From contig NZ_JXOK01000004.1 of NCBI RefSeq assembly GCF_000830505.1, positions 248,001-312,000 of the forward strand: a DNA stretch of 64,000 bases. The letters run 5' to 3'. Source of the stretch: Vibrio mytili. GTDB taxonomy: Bacteria; Pseudomonadota; Gammaproteobacteria; Enterobacterales; Vibrionaceae. A program made the translations under genes and the position numbers. The notes beneath the pieces are model-generated. The model ran no database searches and had not been told where the DNA came from. It saw only the letters and a program-made list of their open reading frames with translations. This document shows positions 48,647-58,299 of this stretch, piece after piece. Positions within the stretch are counted from its first letter, which is position 1, and every line of letters starts with the position of its first letter.

Positions 48647-49129
48647 TCAGAAAGGGACTTCTATCTGCATCATCCAATCTGCATCGTATAGTTCGTGCCA
48701 ACGATAGTCGAATCGCATTCTTGGTGCGCCATCCCCTTTGTCACCGAAACCGACACTTAGCATCAAACCGTGGTTACGAAGCCACTCTTCTGTCGTCATC
48801 TCTTTTTCTTCTTCTTCGAGATCATGTGGCATCCAAATACCAAGGCCAAAGTGGTTCTTTTGTAAGCTTTGAGTAAGGAGTGGTGTGTCTGGTGATTTTA
48901 TTCCCCACTCATCCCAGTAACTTTTCGTAGGTCCATCTACTTTGGCTTCGGGTTCCTCCCAATTCAAAACGTCAGAGTTGAGCTCACTCGCCGAGTCTAA
49001 GTCTTCGTCGCAAATCGGTTGCGTATTGTCGTTGAATACCACCGACCGATCAGACACATAGTCACATGCAGAAACAGCTTGTGGGACCACAAGCAAAACG
49101 CATGCACTAAATACAGCGACTCTGAACAT
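48647..49129 (-). CDS. Uncharacterised exported protein
   Basis: The protein has 160 residues with a signal peptide (residues 1-21, ending VSA|CDY). Acidic middle; the end MRFDYRWHELYDADWMMQIE, followed by VPF, alternates like a beta strand and closes on phenylalanine, as outer-membrane barrels do, but it is too short for a full barrel. Two cysteines in the mature N-terminal part could pair. No family is recognised. Confidence 0.72.
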   Translation of the reverse strand: MFRVAVFSACVLLVVPQAVSACDYVSDRSVVFNDNTQPICDEDLDSASELNSDVLNWEEPEAKVDGPTKSYWDEWGIKSPDTPLLTQSLQKNHFGLGIWMPHDLEEEEKEMTTEEWLRNHGLMLSVGFGDKGDGAPRMRFDYRWHELYDADWMMQIEVPF

Positions 49130-49159
49130 GACAACCTGACCTCTTACTTACCAGACAAT

Positions 49160-49693
49160 TTAGCTACCAGACAATGTGTTTCGATACAAACCTTCGCTTA
49201 CTAATAACTGGCTAACTGTAGGCGTGGTGTAAGCCTCCACACTCTCTCCATCACTTAGTGCGTTCCGAATATCTGTGCTCCGAATGTTTACTTTTTCAGG
49301 ACACACCATGACCGCCCAACGCTGAGTAATTTCTACTGCCTTATAAAATTTAGCAAATTTAAAAAAATTATCAGGACCAATGATAAAAGTTATATCGGCC
49401 GTCGAGTAATTTTCTTGAATTTTTTCTAATAAAGCATGGGTCGTCACACTTTGTCCAGGTTGGTATAAAGCTTGCTCGAAGTCAGAACGTTGGATATTGG
49501 ATAAGCCGAGATCGTTGATAAATGCGTCTACTAATTTGCAACGAGTGGAATAATCCAGCATTTCCTTGCCCCATGCGTGTGCAATGCTGGGTTCAAGTAG
49601 GACAAGGTCAAAGTGGCTCAGCGACTCGATAACACTTTTGTGACCTAAGCTAGGGGGATTAAATGCACTACCAAAAATGGCGATTTTTTTCAT
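49160..49693 (-). CDS. Nicotinate-nucleotide adenylyltransferase-like protein
   Basis: The protein has 177 residues from ATG 49693. GSAFNPPSLGHKSVIESL is the nucleotidyltransferase T/HxGH motif and IRSTDIRNALSDG the ISSTxxR motif. It joins ATP and a (nicotinate) mononucleotide to give the dinucleotide. The N-terminal GSAFNPPS differs from standard NadD (GGTFDPVH), so it may be a second, divergent NadD. It is divergent from nadE, the next enzyme of NAD synthesis. Confidence 0.85.
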   Translation of the reverse strand: MKKIAIFGSAFNPPSLGHKSVIESLSHFDLVLLEPSIAHAWGKEMLDYSTRCKLVDAFINDLGLSNIQRSDFEQALYQPGQSVTTHALLEKIQENYSTADITFIIGPDNFFKFAKFYKAVEITQRWAVMVCPEKVNIRSTDIRNALSDGESVEAYTTPTVSQLLVSEGLYRNTLSGS

Positions 49694-49913
49694 ATCCAAC
49701 GATTACCTAGTTTAAGAGAGTTTTCTAATCAAATGATTTCGGTATGATACTACTAGTCTTTAAAGCTTTTTGACACTAATGCGATGTTTGCAAGCCTCAA
49801 TTGAGCATTTATCGAGCGATTGCGAACCATCATTTACTGCATCTACAGAGTTGGTGAACTCCCCGCCTGTACCAGTGAAGTGTCTTATTAATTTGCAGGA
49901 AAAGGAACCTCAA

Positions 49914-50744
49914 ATGGAACAAACCATCCGTGATGAAATGCGTGTACTCCCTTCTATCGATCCGCATTTCGAAATTGAACGCCGTGTTGCTTTTATTAAG
50001 CGTAAGCTACAAGAAGCAGGTTGTAAGTCACTCGTGCTAGGCATCAGTGGAGGTGTAGACTCAACTACGTGTGGACGCCTTGCACAACTTGCCGTAGATC
50101 AGCTCAACGAAGGTTCCAATACTAACGATTATCAGTTTATTGCCGTCCGCCTTCCTTATGGTGAGCAAAAAGACGAAGACGAAGCGCAAATCGCTTTGCA
50201 GTTTATCCAACCAACGCATTCGGTATCCGTAAACATCAAACCAGGCGTCGACGGCTTGCATGCTGCGTCTGGTTTTGCGCTGGAAGGAACGGGACTTCTG
50301 CCCACTGACGAAGCGAAACTCGACTTTGTAAAAGGCAACGTAAAAGCACGTGCTCGCATGATTGCACAATATGAAATCGCTGGATACGTGGGCGGTTTAG
50401 TCTTGGGTACGGACCATTCTGCAGAAAACATCACAGGGTTTTACACAAAGTTTGGCGATGGCGCCTGTGACCTTGCTCCGCTGTTCGGTCTGAGCAAACG
50501 TCAAGTTCGTGAAGTAGCAGCAACGCTAGGCGCCCCAGAACTGTTAGTCAAGAAAACGCCAACCGCTGATCTGGAAGAACTCGCTCCTCAAAAAGCGGAT
50601 GAGGACGCACTGAACCTCACCTACGACCAAATTGACGACTTCCTGGAAGGTAAACCAGTATCAGAACAAGTCAGTGCTCGTCTGGTAGCGATTTATAAAG
50701 CCACGCAACACAAACGTCAGCCAATTCCTACGATTTATGATTAA
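49914..50744 (+). CDS. nadE: NH3-dependent NAD synthetase
   Basis: The protein has 276 residues from ATG 49914 behind AAAGGA, the length of the ammonia-dependent form; no glutaminase domain. The PP-loop is [13 protein letters not shown] and [20 protein letters not shown] (split here after 20) marks the deamido-NAD site. It makes NAD from deamido-NAD. Divergent from the nadD-like gene across 220 bases; joint control is likely. Confidence 0.95.
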   Translation: MEQTIRDEMRVLPSIDPHFEIERRVAFIKRKLQEAGCKSLVLGISGGVDSTTCGRLAQLAVDQLNEGSNTNDYQFIAVRLPYGEQKDEDEAQIALQFIQPTHSVSVNIKPGVDGLHAASGFALEGTGLLPTDEAKLDFVKGNVKARARMIAQYEIAGYVGGLVLGTDHSAENITGFYTKFGDGACDLAPLFGLSKRQVREVAATLGAPELLVKKTPTADLEELAPQKADEDALNLTYDQIDDFLEGKPVSEQVSARLVAIYKATQHKRQPIPTIYD

Positions 50745-50756
50745 GTAAAATGAGGT

Positions 50757-50784
50757 CCTAGGTCCTAGAATTTTAGGACCTAGG
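50757..50784. repeat. Perfect 11-base inverted repeat after nadE
   Basis: CCTAGGTCCTA (50757-50767) and TAGGACCTAGG (50774-50784) with a six-base loop. It follows nadE by 12 bases but has no T-run, so it may be an mRNA 3' stabiliser or weak terminator. Confidence 0.7.
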
Positions 50785-50853
50785 GTCAACATAGCTCTCC
50801 TACACAGCCATGAACCTCTCTGTCTGCTGCACATTACAATCTACACGATCTGG

Positions 50854-52671
50854 CTAGTCTGTGATGGTGACGTCGGTTTCTGGGACGGCGCAGCAAGCTA
50901 AGACTGTTCCCATGGCTCGTTCTTCATCACTCAACGCTGGAACGTTCGGATGATCGACCTTTCCTGATTTCAATTGCACCTTGCATGAACCACATAGCCC
51001 TGCTCGGCAGCTGTTGCTGATGTCCTTACCCGCATCTTCAAGTTGGTCTAATAAGGTCTTCTGGTTGCTGCCGGTAATCATGTCACCATTAAAATCAATT
51101 TGTATACTTTTCTCGGGCTTTGCCTTAACTGGCACCACACCAAAGGCCTCTTGGTGATAATGCTCTTCCGGTAACCCTTTTTTCAGCAGTAGGTTTTTCG
51201 CTTTCTGCATGAAGCCGTCGGGTCCGCACACAAACACTTGGCGCTGCTCAGCATCTTTAATTTGTTTGATATGCGATAGACTCAAGCGTCCTTTGAGACC
51301 AAACCAATCTACGGCTGGTTGAGTCAATGAGACCTTGATCTCTAACCCAGGAAACTCACGTTTTAATTGCTCCAGCTCTGCTCGGCAAGGAATATCGGCT
51401 TCTGTACGACACTGATGGTAAAATACAACATCATTTAACTGATCATGATCGGCTAAATAGCGCACCATAGACAGCATTGGCGTGACACCGCTTCCCGCTG
51501 ACAGCAATAACAAGCGTTGAGTATGATGCGGTGCCAGATGAAATTCTCCATCGGGATGTTCCGCTTCCAACACGTCTCCTACTTGAAGGTTATCAAGCAA
51601 CGCGTTCGACACTCGTCCACCAGCAATTCGCTTAACAGAGATAGCATAACGACCAGGACGAGAAGGACTCGAAGACAAGGTATAACGTCTGCTAATCTTT
51701 TTGCCATCAATAACTACCTCTATCGGCAAATGCTGCCCTGGTAAATAATTTGGCAGTGCCCCTTTATTCGGTTCTAACCAGAACGTCACAAAATCTTGTG
51801 CGATTTCTTCACGCTCCACACAAGTTAATGTTATAAGTTCTGGAGCGTGGTCTGGGTAGAACTCTGGTTCTTTGTATTCAAGCACTTCAACTTTGTCACC
51901 TTGGCGAATGATGCCTTCGTTGCGCGCAACCAGGTTTTGCCCAAAGAAAACACCACCTTGTTCGTTGGAGCGAAACTGCTGCAATGTCTTTAATGGCTCT
52001 TTGCTTTCACGAAATGTACCTCTTTGCGTGTTCACAGTGGTAAGAATACAACGCTCACACGGTTTCAGAGATTCAAACTCCACTTCACCAATACGAATGC
52101 GTTTCCACGAATCTTCTTCAAAGGGTTTTGTGTCTGCAACGACCAGATTCGTCCGAAACTGGTCCATCGAATGCAGTTCCGAGCTTCTATTATTTAATTC
52201 ATCCAAAGAAGCCTGACTGATCACGAGAACAGGATAGCCATCTGCAAAGCTCACATTGTGACCGAACTTCTCGCGTACTCGATTGGATTGTTCACCACAA
52301 AACAACAGTTCCACACGCTGACCTAGTACGCAGGTAAACCAGTCATCCGCCTCGTCAGTGGTCGTAAAAGCCGTAAACGTATCGCTCCATACCGTGGCTG
52401 GGATTTCCTGCATTTTGAAGTCTTGATAGCGAATCTTCAGGGGTTCCATACCGAGACTACTGAATACCACACCATCTGCGAGTAATGCAGATTTAACGGT
52501 CACCATTTGTGGGTATTTTCGTGCCGTGACCATCGAGCCATCCGCTTTGGCAAGCATAAAACGTCGATCAAAGCTCAATCCTTGCTTCTCCACCCATGCA
52601 GAAGAGACTGACACCCCTCCGACTGATTTCACCGGAAAGACATTTATTTGAGATAACATGGGTTGTGACAT
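50854..52671 (-). CDS. MOSC domain - flavin reductase - 2Fe-2S ferredoxin fusion
   Basis: The protein has 605 residues. An N-terminal MOSC beta-barrel and MOSC domain (about 1-265, YcbX-like, with LKPCERCILTTV) bind a molybdenum cofactor. A ferredoxin-reductase unit follows (about 280-500; RRYTLSSSPSRPGRYAISVK binds flavin, LSAGSGVTPMLSMVRYL binds NAD(P)H). A plant-type 2Fe-2S domain is at the end (CRAGLCGSCKVQL and a fourth Cys in ACCAVP). It resembles a fused YcbX plus hybrid-cluster reductase. It may reduce N-hydroxylated compounds, as YcbX does. Confidence 0.92.
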   Translation of the reverse strand: MSQPMLSQINVFPVKSVGGVSVSSAWVEKQGLSFDRRFMLAKADGSMVTARKYPQMVTVKSALLADGVVFSSLGMEPLKIRYQDFKMQEIPATVWSDTFTAFTTTDEADDWFTCVLGQRVELLFCGEQSNRVREKFGHNVSFADGYPVLVISQASLDELNNRSSELHSMDQFRTNLVVADTKPFEEDSWKRIRIGEVEFESLKPCERCILTTVNTQRGTFRESKEPLKTLQQFRSNEQGGVFFGQNLVARNEGIIRQGDKVEVLEYKEPEFYPDHAPELITLTCVEREEIAQDFVTFWLEPNKGALPNYLPGQHLPIEVVIDGKKISRRYTLSSSPSRPGRYAISVKRIAGGRVSNALLDNLQVGDVLEAEHPDGEFHLAPHHTQRLLLLSAGSGVTPMLSMVRYLADHDQLNDVVFYHQCRTEADIPCRAELEQLKREFPGLEIKVSLTQPAVDWFGLKGRLSLSHIKQIKDAEQRQVFVCGPDGFMQKAKNLLLKKGLPEEHYHQEAFGVVPVKAKPEKSIQIDFNGDMITGSNQKTLLDQLEDAGKDISNSCRAGLCGSCKVQLKSGKVDHPNVPALSDEERAMGTVLACCAVPETDVTITD

Positions 52672-52869
52672 GACGACTTCCTTGAGGGGCTTGTTATTTG
52701 TTGGACTATTGTAAAGAGAAGTGTCGATTAATGTAAGGAGTCAAACTAACTAAATATAACCATTGGTTTTTAACCTCATGCTGACTAAATACCATTTGAT
52801 AAAATGTGACACCAAACACATACTCTTCAGTCTCATTGAGAACATTAACGTATTGACTAGGAACGTACT

Positions 52870-53034
52870 ATGGACACAAGAAAACTCATCCTCATCTTGT
52901 TGTGTATCTTTCTTCCACCTGTAGCGGTATACATGGAAAAAGGTCTAAATAAAGATTTCTTACTGAATTTAATCCTGACATTTTTCTTCTTCCTACCGGG
53001 CACCATTCATGCACTTTGGTTAACGATGAAATAG
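52870..53034 (+). CDS. yqaE: YqaE/Pmp3 family small membrane protein
   Basis: The protein has 54 residues with two hydrophobic helices: LILILLCIFLPPVAVYMEKG and LILTFFFFLPGTIHALWL. The PPVAVYMEKG turn is the UPF0057/Pmp3 signature; these proteins affect membrane potential and stress tolerance. Start ATG 52870. It lies upstream of pyrC with its own promoter. Confidence 0.92.
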   Translation: MDTRKLILILLCIFLPPVAVYMEKGLNKDFLLNLILTFFFFLPGTIHALWLTMK

Positions 53035-53114
53035 CCGACGCTGCTCCGATACATTAGAAAAATAAAAAATGGGATGAAATGTAACGTCAATTCCTCTATC
53101 ATCCTGTCGCCTAA

Positions 53115-53130
53115 GCGCAAGCGTTTGCTT
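53115..53130. promoter_or_regulatory. PurR-type operator upstream of pyrC
   Basis: GCGCAAGCGTTTGCTT matches ACGCAAACGTTTGCGT at 13 of 16 positions. It lies 60 bases before the pyrC start. PurR repression of pyrC is established in enteric bacteria. Confidence 0.75.
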
Positions 53131-53190
53131 ACAAGTAAAACCCTGCGTTTAGGCTCCAATCCGCAACTTTTTTAATGGTGGGAGCAATTA

Positions 53191-54219
53191 ATGACAACAC
53201 TGACTATCACTCGTCCTGACGACTGGCACGTTCACTTACGCGATGGCGATGTTCTAAAAGACACCGTTCGCGATATCAGCCGCTACAATGGCCGCGCTTT
53301 GATCATGCCAAACACAGTCCCACCGGTTACCAATACAGACATGGCACTCGCCTACCGTGATAGAATCCTTGAGCAGCAGCATGGCGAGCAATTTGAACCA
53401 TTGATGTCTCTTTACCTCACCGACAACACCACACCAGAAGACATCCGCACAGCAAAAGCCACCGGTAAAATTGTTGCCGCTAAACTGTATCCAGCGGGTG
53501 CAACCACCAACTCTGATTCAGGCGTCACTAACGCTAGGAACATCTATCACGTGCTGGAAGCAATGGAAGAAGTCGGTATGTTGCTGTTGGTTCACGGAGA
53601 AGTAACGCATCATGATGTTGATATTTTCGACCGAGAAAAAGAGTTCCTCGACACCGTACTTGCTCCTATCGTCAATGACTTCCCAAACTTAAAAATCGTT
53701 CTGGAGCACATCACCACTGCTGACGCCGCCAACTTTGTAAAAAATGCGAATGATAATGTCGCGGCAACCATCACAGCGCATCACTTGCTTTTTAACCGCA
53801 ACCACATGCTTGTCGGCGGTATAAAACCACACTTCTACTGCTTGCCAATCCTTAAGCGCAATACCCACCAACAAGCGTTAATCGAAGCAGCAACCAGCGG
53901 CAGTAAGAAATTTTTCTTAGGTACCGACTCTGCGCCTCACGCAAAAGGTGCTAAAGAATCGGCGTGCGGTTGCGCAGGGTCGTACACGGCTCACGCAGCA
54001 CTAGAACTGTACGCAGAAGTGTTTGAACAAGAGGGTAAACTAGAAAACCTTGAAGCGTTTGCAAGCTTGAATGGACCAGACTTCTACGGCATCGCCCGCA
54101 ACACCGATACAGTAACGTTAGAGAAAACATCTTGGGATGTGCCTGAATCTATGCCTTTTGGTCGTGACATCGTGGTGCCTATCCGCGCTGGCGAACAGAT
54201 TGAATGGACAGTGAAATAA
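53191..54219 (+). CDS. pyrC: Dihydroorotase
   Basis: The protein has 342 residues. It closes carbamoyl aspartate to dihydroorotate, step three of pyrimidine synthesis. [11 protein letters not shown] gives the metal HxH, the carboxylated lysine is in [16 protein letters not shown], further histidines are in [12 protein letters not shown] and VLEHITT, and the Asp is in [15 protein letters not shown]. The class and length match the E. coli type. A PurR-like box precedes it. Confidence 0.97.
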   Translation: MTTLTITRPDDWHVHLRDGDVLKDTVRDISRYNGRALIMPNTVPPVTNTDMALAYRDRILEQQHGEQFEPLMSLYLTDNTTPEDIRTAKATGKIVAAKLYPAGATTNSDSGVTNARNIYHVLEAMEEVGMLLLVHGEVTHHDVDIFDREKEFLDTVLAPIVNDFPNLKIVLEHITTADAANFVKNANDNVAATITAHHLLFNRNHMLVGGIKPHFYCLPILKRNTHQQALIEAATSGSKKFFLGTDSAPHAKGAKESACGCAGSYTAHAALELYAEVFEQEGKLENLEAFASLNGPDFYGIARNTDTVTLEKTSWDVPESMPFGRDIVVPIRAGEQIEWTVK

Positions 54220-54238
54220 TCTCTATATGATTTTAAGC

Positions 54239-54270
54239 AAAAGGGTCATGATTCACATCATGACCCTTTT
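54239..54270 (+). terminator. Terminator of pyrC
   Basis: AAAAGGGTCATGAT (54239-54252) pairs with ATCATGACCCTTTT (54257-54270). Confidence 0.95.
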
Positions 54271-54394
54271 CTTCTACCTGAAGACGAAGACGCTACGATT
54301 TACTGCAATCTATGCCTTGCTCTGAGCGATTTTCTTAGGCAATCAATGATCACTTACTTATCTAGGTAGATATTACGTAGGTAGGTATTACGAA

Positions 54395-55300
54395 TCATTT
54401 TCCACGGACCTTTGCGATTAGTGTCCAAACCGCGACAACGAGCAGACCTGCGACTAATCCAATCACACCGTTGAGCAAAACAGGCAAGACCGCAGACGCA
54501 AATGTGTGCTCACCAAAGTTCATAATAATCGGTTCAACCAAGTGATGAATAGCCGGAACATTGTGCACAATGATGCCCCCTCCGACCAAAAACATCGCAG
54601 CGGTACCTACGATGGTTAGGAGCCTCATCAGTTTGGGAGCAAACGAGACCAAAGCGTTTCCGATCTTCGCGACAATCCCCTTCCCTTTGGCACGAACTTC
54701 CAAGTAGAGACCAAGATCATCCAGCTTGACGATACCCGCCACTAATCCGTATACGCCTGCCGTCATCACAACTGCAATTAAACTCACCACGATAACTTGA
54801 GTGACAAAACTCGCCCCGGTCACCGTACCTAAAGCAATGACGATAATTTCTGCAGAAAGAATAAAATCGGTGCGAATCGCTCCGTTCACTTTACGCTTTT
54901 CATACTCTGCGGCCGATTCCCCCGTCGCCAAGACGTCCTCTGCTGCATCATGAGAATGAGAATGAGGAAAGAGCTTTTCTAGGACTTTTTCCGCGCCTTC
55001 GAAGCAGAGGAAAAGACCTCCCACAAGAAGCAGTGGCATGATCAACCACGGAATAATTGCACTAATTAACAGCGCAGAAGGCACCAAAATCAGCTTGTTC
55101 TTGAAAGATCCCTTAGCAACCGCCCATACAACCGGAATTTCGCGCTCAGAGGCAACGCCCTGCACTTGCTGGGCGTTTAGCGCCAAATCATCCCCTAACA
55201 CACCGGCAGTTTTTTTCGCTGCAACCTTGGACATGACGGCGATGTCATCTAATACCGTCGCGATGTCGTCTAACAGGGTAAGTAAACTTGCTCCAGCCAT
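54395..55300 (-). CDS. DUF808 family membrane protein
   Basis: The protein has 301 residues from the ATG at 55300, which begins MAGASLLTLLDDIATVLDDI, the usual start; an open extension to 55384 is not used. Several membrane helices lie in the middle and at the end (SALLISAIIPWLIMPLLLVG, LIAVVMTAGVYGLVAGIV), with the histidine-rich loop HSHSH between. The DUF808 (YedI) family has no assigned function. Confidence 0.93.
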   Translation of the reverse strand: MAGASLLTLLDDIATVLDDIAVMSKVAAKKTAGVLGDDLALNAQQVQGVASEREIPVVWAVAKGSFKNKLILVPSALLISAIIPWLIMPLLLVGGLFLCFEGAEKVLEKLFPHSHSHDAAEDVLATGESAAEYEKRKVNGAIRTDFILSAEIIVIALGTVTGASFVTQVIVVSLIAVVMTAGVYGLVAGIVKLDDLGLYLEVRAKGKGIVAKIGNALVSFAPKLMRLLTIVGTAAMFLVGGGIIVHNVPAIHHLVEPIIMNFGEHTFASAVLPVLLNGVIGLVAGLLVVAVWTLIAKVRGK

Positions 55301-55487
55301 TATTACTCTCTTTCTATGAGCCGAACCACCAAAGTTCGGATTAAAAACAAAATGTAGCACCATAAATTTACTCAACAAAGTCATGATTTAGCAAAGAATA
55401 TGATGAGAGTTCGTGTTTTTTGTTGCTGTCTATAAACCATAAGACTAGTCTTGTCTTATCCTTGAGTAGACAAAAGATAAAGTATAG

Positions 55488-56408
55488 ATGAAAAGCGGAT
55501 ACACATACCCAGTTGGAACCCCAGGGCAACCTTGGGGCGATACAGAACGCAAAGCTTGGTTGGCACAGCAAGGTGTAAAAAGAAGCTATCAAGAAGAGGT
55601 AGTGAGTAAAATAGATGCTCTGCGAGATCGCTTTGATATCGAGCAATATGGTGCACTTTCCTACGATGAAAATCGTTTTCCTCTGCTTTGCATCAAAACC
55701 CGTCAATGGGACTCAGCAAAACCCGTCGTACTAATTACAGGCGGAGTACACGGATACGAAACCAGCGGAGTCCACGGCGCACTTAAGTTTGTAGAAACAC
55801 AGGCAGAACATTACGCAGAGCACTTCAATATCGTGGTTGCGCCGTGTGTGAGCCCATGGGGTTATGAAGTCATTAACCGCTGGAATCCCAATGCAATTGA
55901 CCCAAACCGCTCTTTTTACGCAAATAGCCCAGCAGAAGAATCCGCGAACTTAATCAAACTCGTCACCACACTTGATGATGTGCTGATGCATATTGATTTG
56001 CACGAGACGACCGACTCGGATGAAAGTGAGTTCCGCCCTGCGTTAGCAGCTCGTGATGGTATTGAATATATTGCAGGGATGATCCCCGATGGTTTCTATA
56101 CCGTAGGTGACTCTGAAAACCCGCAACCAGAGTTTCAAAAAGCAGTGATCGAATCAGTAGCGAAAGTCACTCACATTGCGCCAGCAGACGAAAAAGGCGA
56201 AATCATCGGCTCACCTGTTGTCCAATTTGGCGTAATCAACTACCCAATGGTCAAACTAGGACTGTGTGGTGGCGTCACCAACTGCAGATATGGTACGACG
56301 ACTGAAGTCTACCCAGACAGCCCGACAGTCACCGATGAAGAGTGTAACGACGCTCAGGTCGCAGCGGTGGTTGGTGGTCTGGATTACATCCTTTCCCAGC
56401 GAAATTAA
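55488..56408 (+). CDS. M14-type zinc peptidase/deacylase
   Basis: The protein has 306 residues, no signal peptide. Zinc ligands of the M14/AstE-AspA type: GGVHGYETSG (His, Glu), HIDLHETTDSD (His), and the catalytic Glu in TTEVYPDSPT. PNAIDPNRSF resembles the substrate arginine-asparagine segment. It probably removes an acyl or amino-acid group from a small molecule rather than digesting proteins. Divergent from the DUF808 gene. Confidence 0.88.
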   Translation: MKSGYTYPVGTPGQPWGDTERKAWLAQQGVKRSYQEEVVSKIDALRDRFDIEQYGALSYDENRFPLLCIKTRQWDSAKPVVLITGGVHGYETSGVHGALKFVETQAEHYAEHFNIVVAPCVSPWGYEVINRWNPNAIDPNRSFYANSPAEESANLIKLVTTLDDVLMHIDLHETTDSDESEFRPALAARDGIEYIAGMIPDGFYTVGDSENPQPEFQKAVIESVAKVTHIAPADEKGEIIGSPVVQFGVINYPMVKLGLCGGVTNCRYGTTTEVYPDSPTVTDEECNDAQVAAVVGGLDYILSQRN

Positions 56409-56716
56409 CCCGTTCCCCTGCAGAATCAGATCGAAAATGGGTGGGTTACCACTCACAAGATCATATGTTCCCAAATAACATCAAGATGCAGGGTCCACAG
56501 TGTTGTCACTTTCACAGCGTTGTCACTTAGGCCTATTTGTGATTCAAACTAAAAGAAAGAACTGCGACAAGATAGCAAGTTCTTTGACTTAGAATTAGCC
56601 CAGTGACACGCTCCCAATGAGCGAGATGACTTGAATGTGGACTCACATTCTATTCGGGTATCCTACCAAACTTCCGTATCAGGTTAAGTACACTATCCTG
56701 ACACCATAATCGTTGC
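56409..56716. other. Gene-free spacer
   Basis: 308 bases between two convergent genes. No gene, hairpin with T-run, or repeat stands out. Confidence 0.35.
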
Positions 56717-57181
56717 TTATATGAATTTTTCCATGACGAAGTTCGTTAGCGCTTCACCGCGGATTTTCACTACCTGCTCTTTCACCACTTTAAAACCAAA
56801 CCTTTCATAAAAAGGACGGGCAGTAATACTAACTTCAGAGTAAAATCTGACCAGCCCCTTTGATCGACCAACGTCAAGTACATGTTCCATAAGCGCACGA
56901 CCTACCCCCTTACCTTGATGTTCATGATGGCAGAAGAAGTGATCAATTAAACCGTTGTCTTGAATATCAGAGTACCCCATAATTTCGCCATCTATTTCAG
57001 CAACATATGGAGAAATAGACTTCATTTTTTGTTGCCAAACGTCCGGGTCAATATCTTCAGGAGCCCAAGCGATGACTTGTGCCAGGGAATAATCTCGAAT
57101 ATTAATATTTCGAACCGTGTGGAAGTAAATTTTCCACAACGAATGAGCGTCTGATTCTGCATACTTTCGGATTTTTATCAT
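56717..57181 (-). CDS. GNAT family N-acetyltransferase
   Basis: The protein has 154 residues. The acetyl-CoA loop is HQGKGVGRALMEHVL (about residues 86-100, Q-x-x-G-x-G/A) and FYERFGFKVVKEQVV lies near the end. The substrate is unknown. It is the last gene before an AT-rich islet. Confidence 0.9.
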   Translation of the reverse strand: MIKIRKYAESDAHSLWKIYFHTVRNINIRDYSLAQVIAWAPEDIDPDVWQQKMKSISPYVAEIDGEIMGYSDIQDNGLIDHFFCHHEHQGKGVGRALMEHVLDVGRSKGLVRFYSEVSITARPFYERFGFKVVKEQVVKIRGEALTNFVMEKFI

Positions 57182-57673
57182 TCTAGTGTCTCCGCTATTC
57201 AGCTAACGTACGAAGCAACTATCAACTTTTAATATGTAAGAACCTTTCTTGCATCCCCAATGACTTGTCTGGAATCGAAGTCCATGGGCAGCAATATCGA
57301 ACTTAGCTATCTACTGTCCTAAAACCTAAACATCAACCCAATAGAGCTGCTTTGGAACGTAATGGAAGAACAAATCAGAAACATTGTTTACTGCAAAAAC
57401 AATCGATCTTTTGAAGCCACTAGTCACCGCTGTATCACTGAGCTCCTTCCATAGGGCGTAGGCTCTATAGCATCTCGTATTTTCTATAATGGTCAGGTGC
57501 TCAACTCTGCATACGACGTTTTTCAAGATGGACGAGTATAATCCATGATCACAGTATTTTGGCCAAAAATCACATTGTTCCCTATTAAGATTTTGTCATA
57601 CGCACAGATGAAATCCTTATAAAAGTTTAATATAACATCAATCCGTTAACTTAGTAAAAAATACAAATAAAAA
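57182..57673. other. Gene-free stretch at the edge of the AT-rich islet
   Basis: 492 bases. A 66-codon leftward frame (57326-57526) starts at TTG without a ribosome site and is not accepted. AT content rises sharply from about 57540. Nothing else is seen. Confidence 0.35.
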
Positions 57674-58129
57674 CTACAAGATAAATAAAAACACATAAAA
57701 GTTATGAAAAGAGTGAGGAAGTATCATAGAAAATACAGCATTGACATTGCCATATTCTTTGTATTTGAAATATAACATAGAATAAATAAAAAAAGCCACA
57801 AAGGCAACCGCAAAAAAAACATAGCTATATATTCCATCTAACAAGGTTGAATGAAGACCTCCCCATAAAAAACCAAGAAGTATACTAGCTACTATTTTCT
57901 TAAAAAATAAACCGAATATTAATAGAACAAAAAATGAGATGATACTTTCTACAATCGGAGCAAGAATAACAAAATGTAAAAATTGTATATTGTTTCCACT
58001 TGCACTCTCACTCTCCAACCCAAGAAACCAATTAATTAAAATCTGTACAAAAACTACCAAAACAAATGTAAATATTGATACCATAAGTAGTTCAAAAAGA
58101 TACCACCTATTAAAAAAAATCTTCTTCAT
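57674..58129 (-). CDS. Small CPBP-like membrane protein in AT-rich DNA
   Basis: The protein has 151 residues behind GAGGT, with about four to five membrane helices. The layout recalls CPBP (CAAX protease/bacteriocin-processing) proteins: ILAPIVESI in place of APxxEE, GFLWGGLHS (F-x-x-x-H type) and PHSFHNF (H-x-x-x-N type). Only one glutamate of motif 1 remains, so activity is doubtful. Codon use is AT-rich compared with the flanks, suggesting transfer. It may be an immunity-type protein. Confidence 0.65.
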   Translation of the reverse strand: MKKIFFNRWYLFELLMVSIFTFVLVVFVQILINWFLGLESESASGNNIQFLHFVILAPIVESIISFFVLLIFGLFFKKIVASILLGFLWGGLHSTLLDGIYSYVFFAVAFVAFFIYSMLYFKYKEYGNVNAVFSMILPHSFHNFYVFLFIL

Positions 58130-58299
58130 TTGTTTACCTCAATAAGCTTATAGTAGTCATGTTTTTCTCATCCCAAGGTATCATCCTTATTTCCTAGCTA
58201 TAAAAACATATGAGCACCTTCACATCACAACCATAAATACAAACTGTACCTAAATATGGGGTATTGTCCGCACCTACTCGCTTGTACGTTTTTAATAGT

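Noticed and set aside
57326..57526. 66-codon leftward open frame
   Set aside because: TTG start, no ribosome site, no recognisable sequence, and the other strand reads equally plausibly for short stretches.
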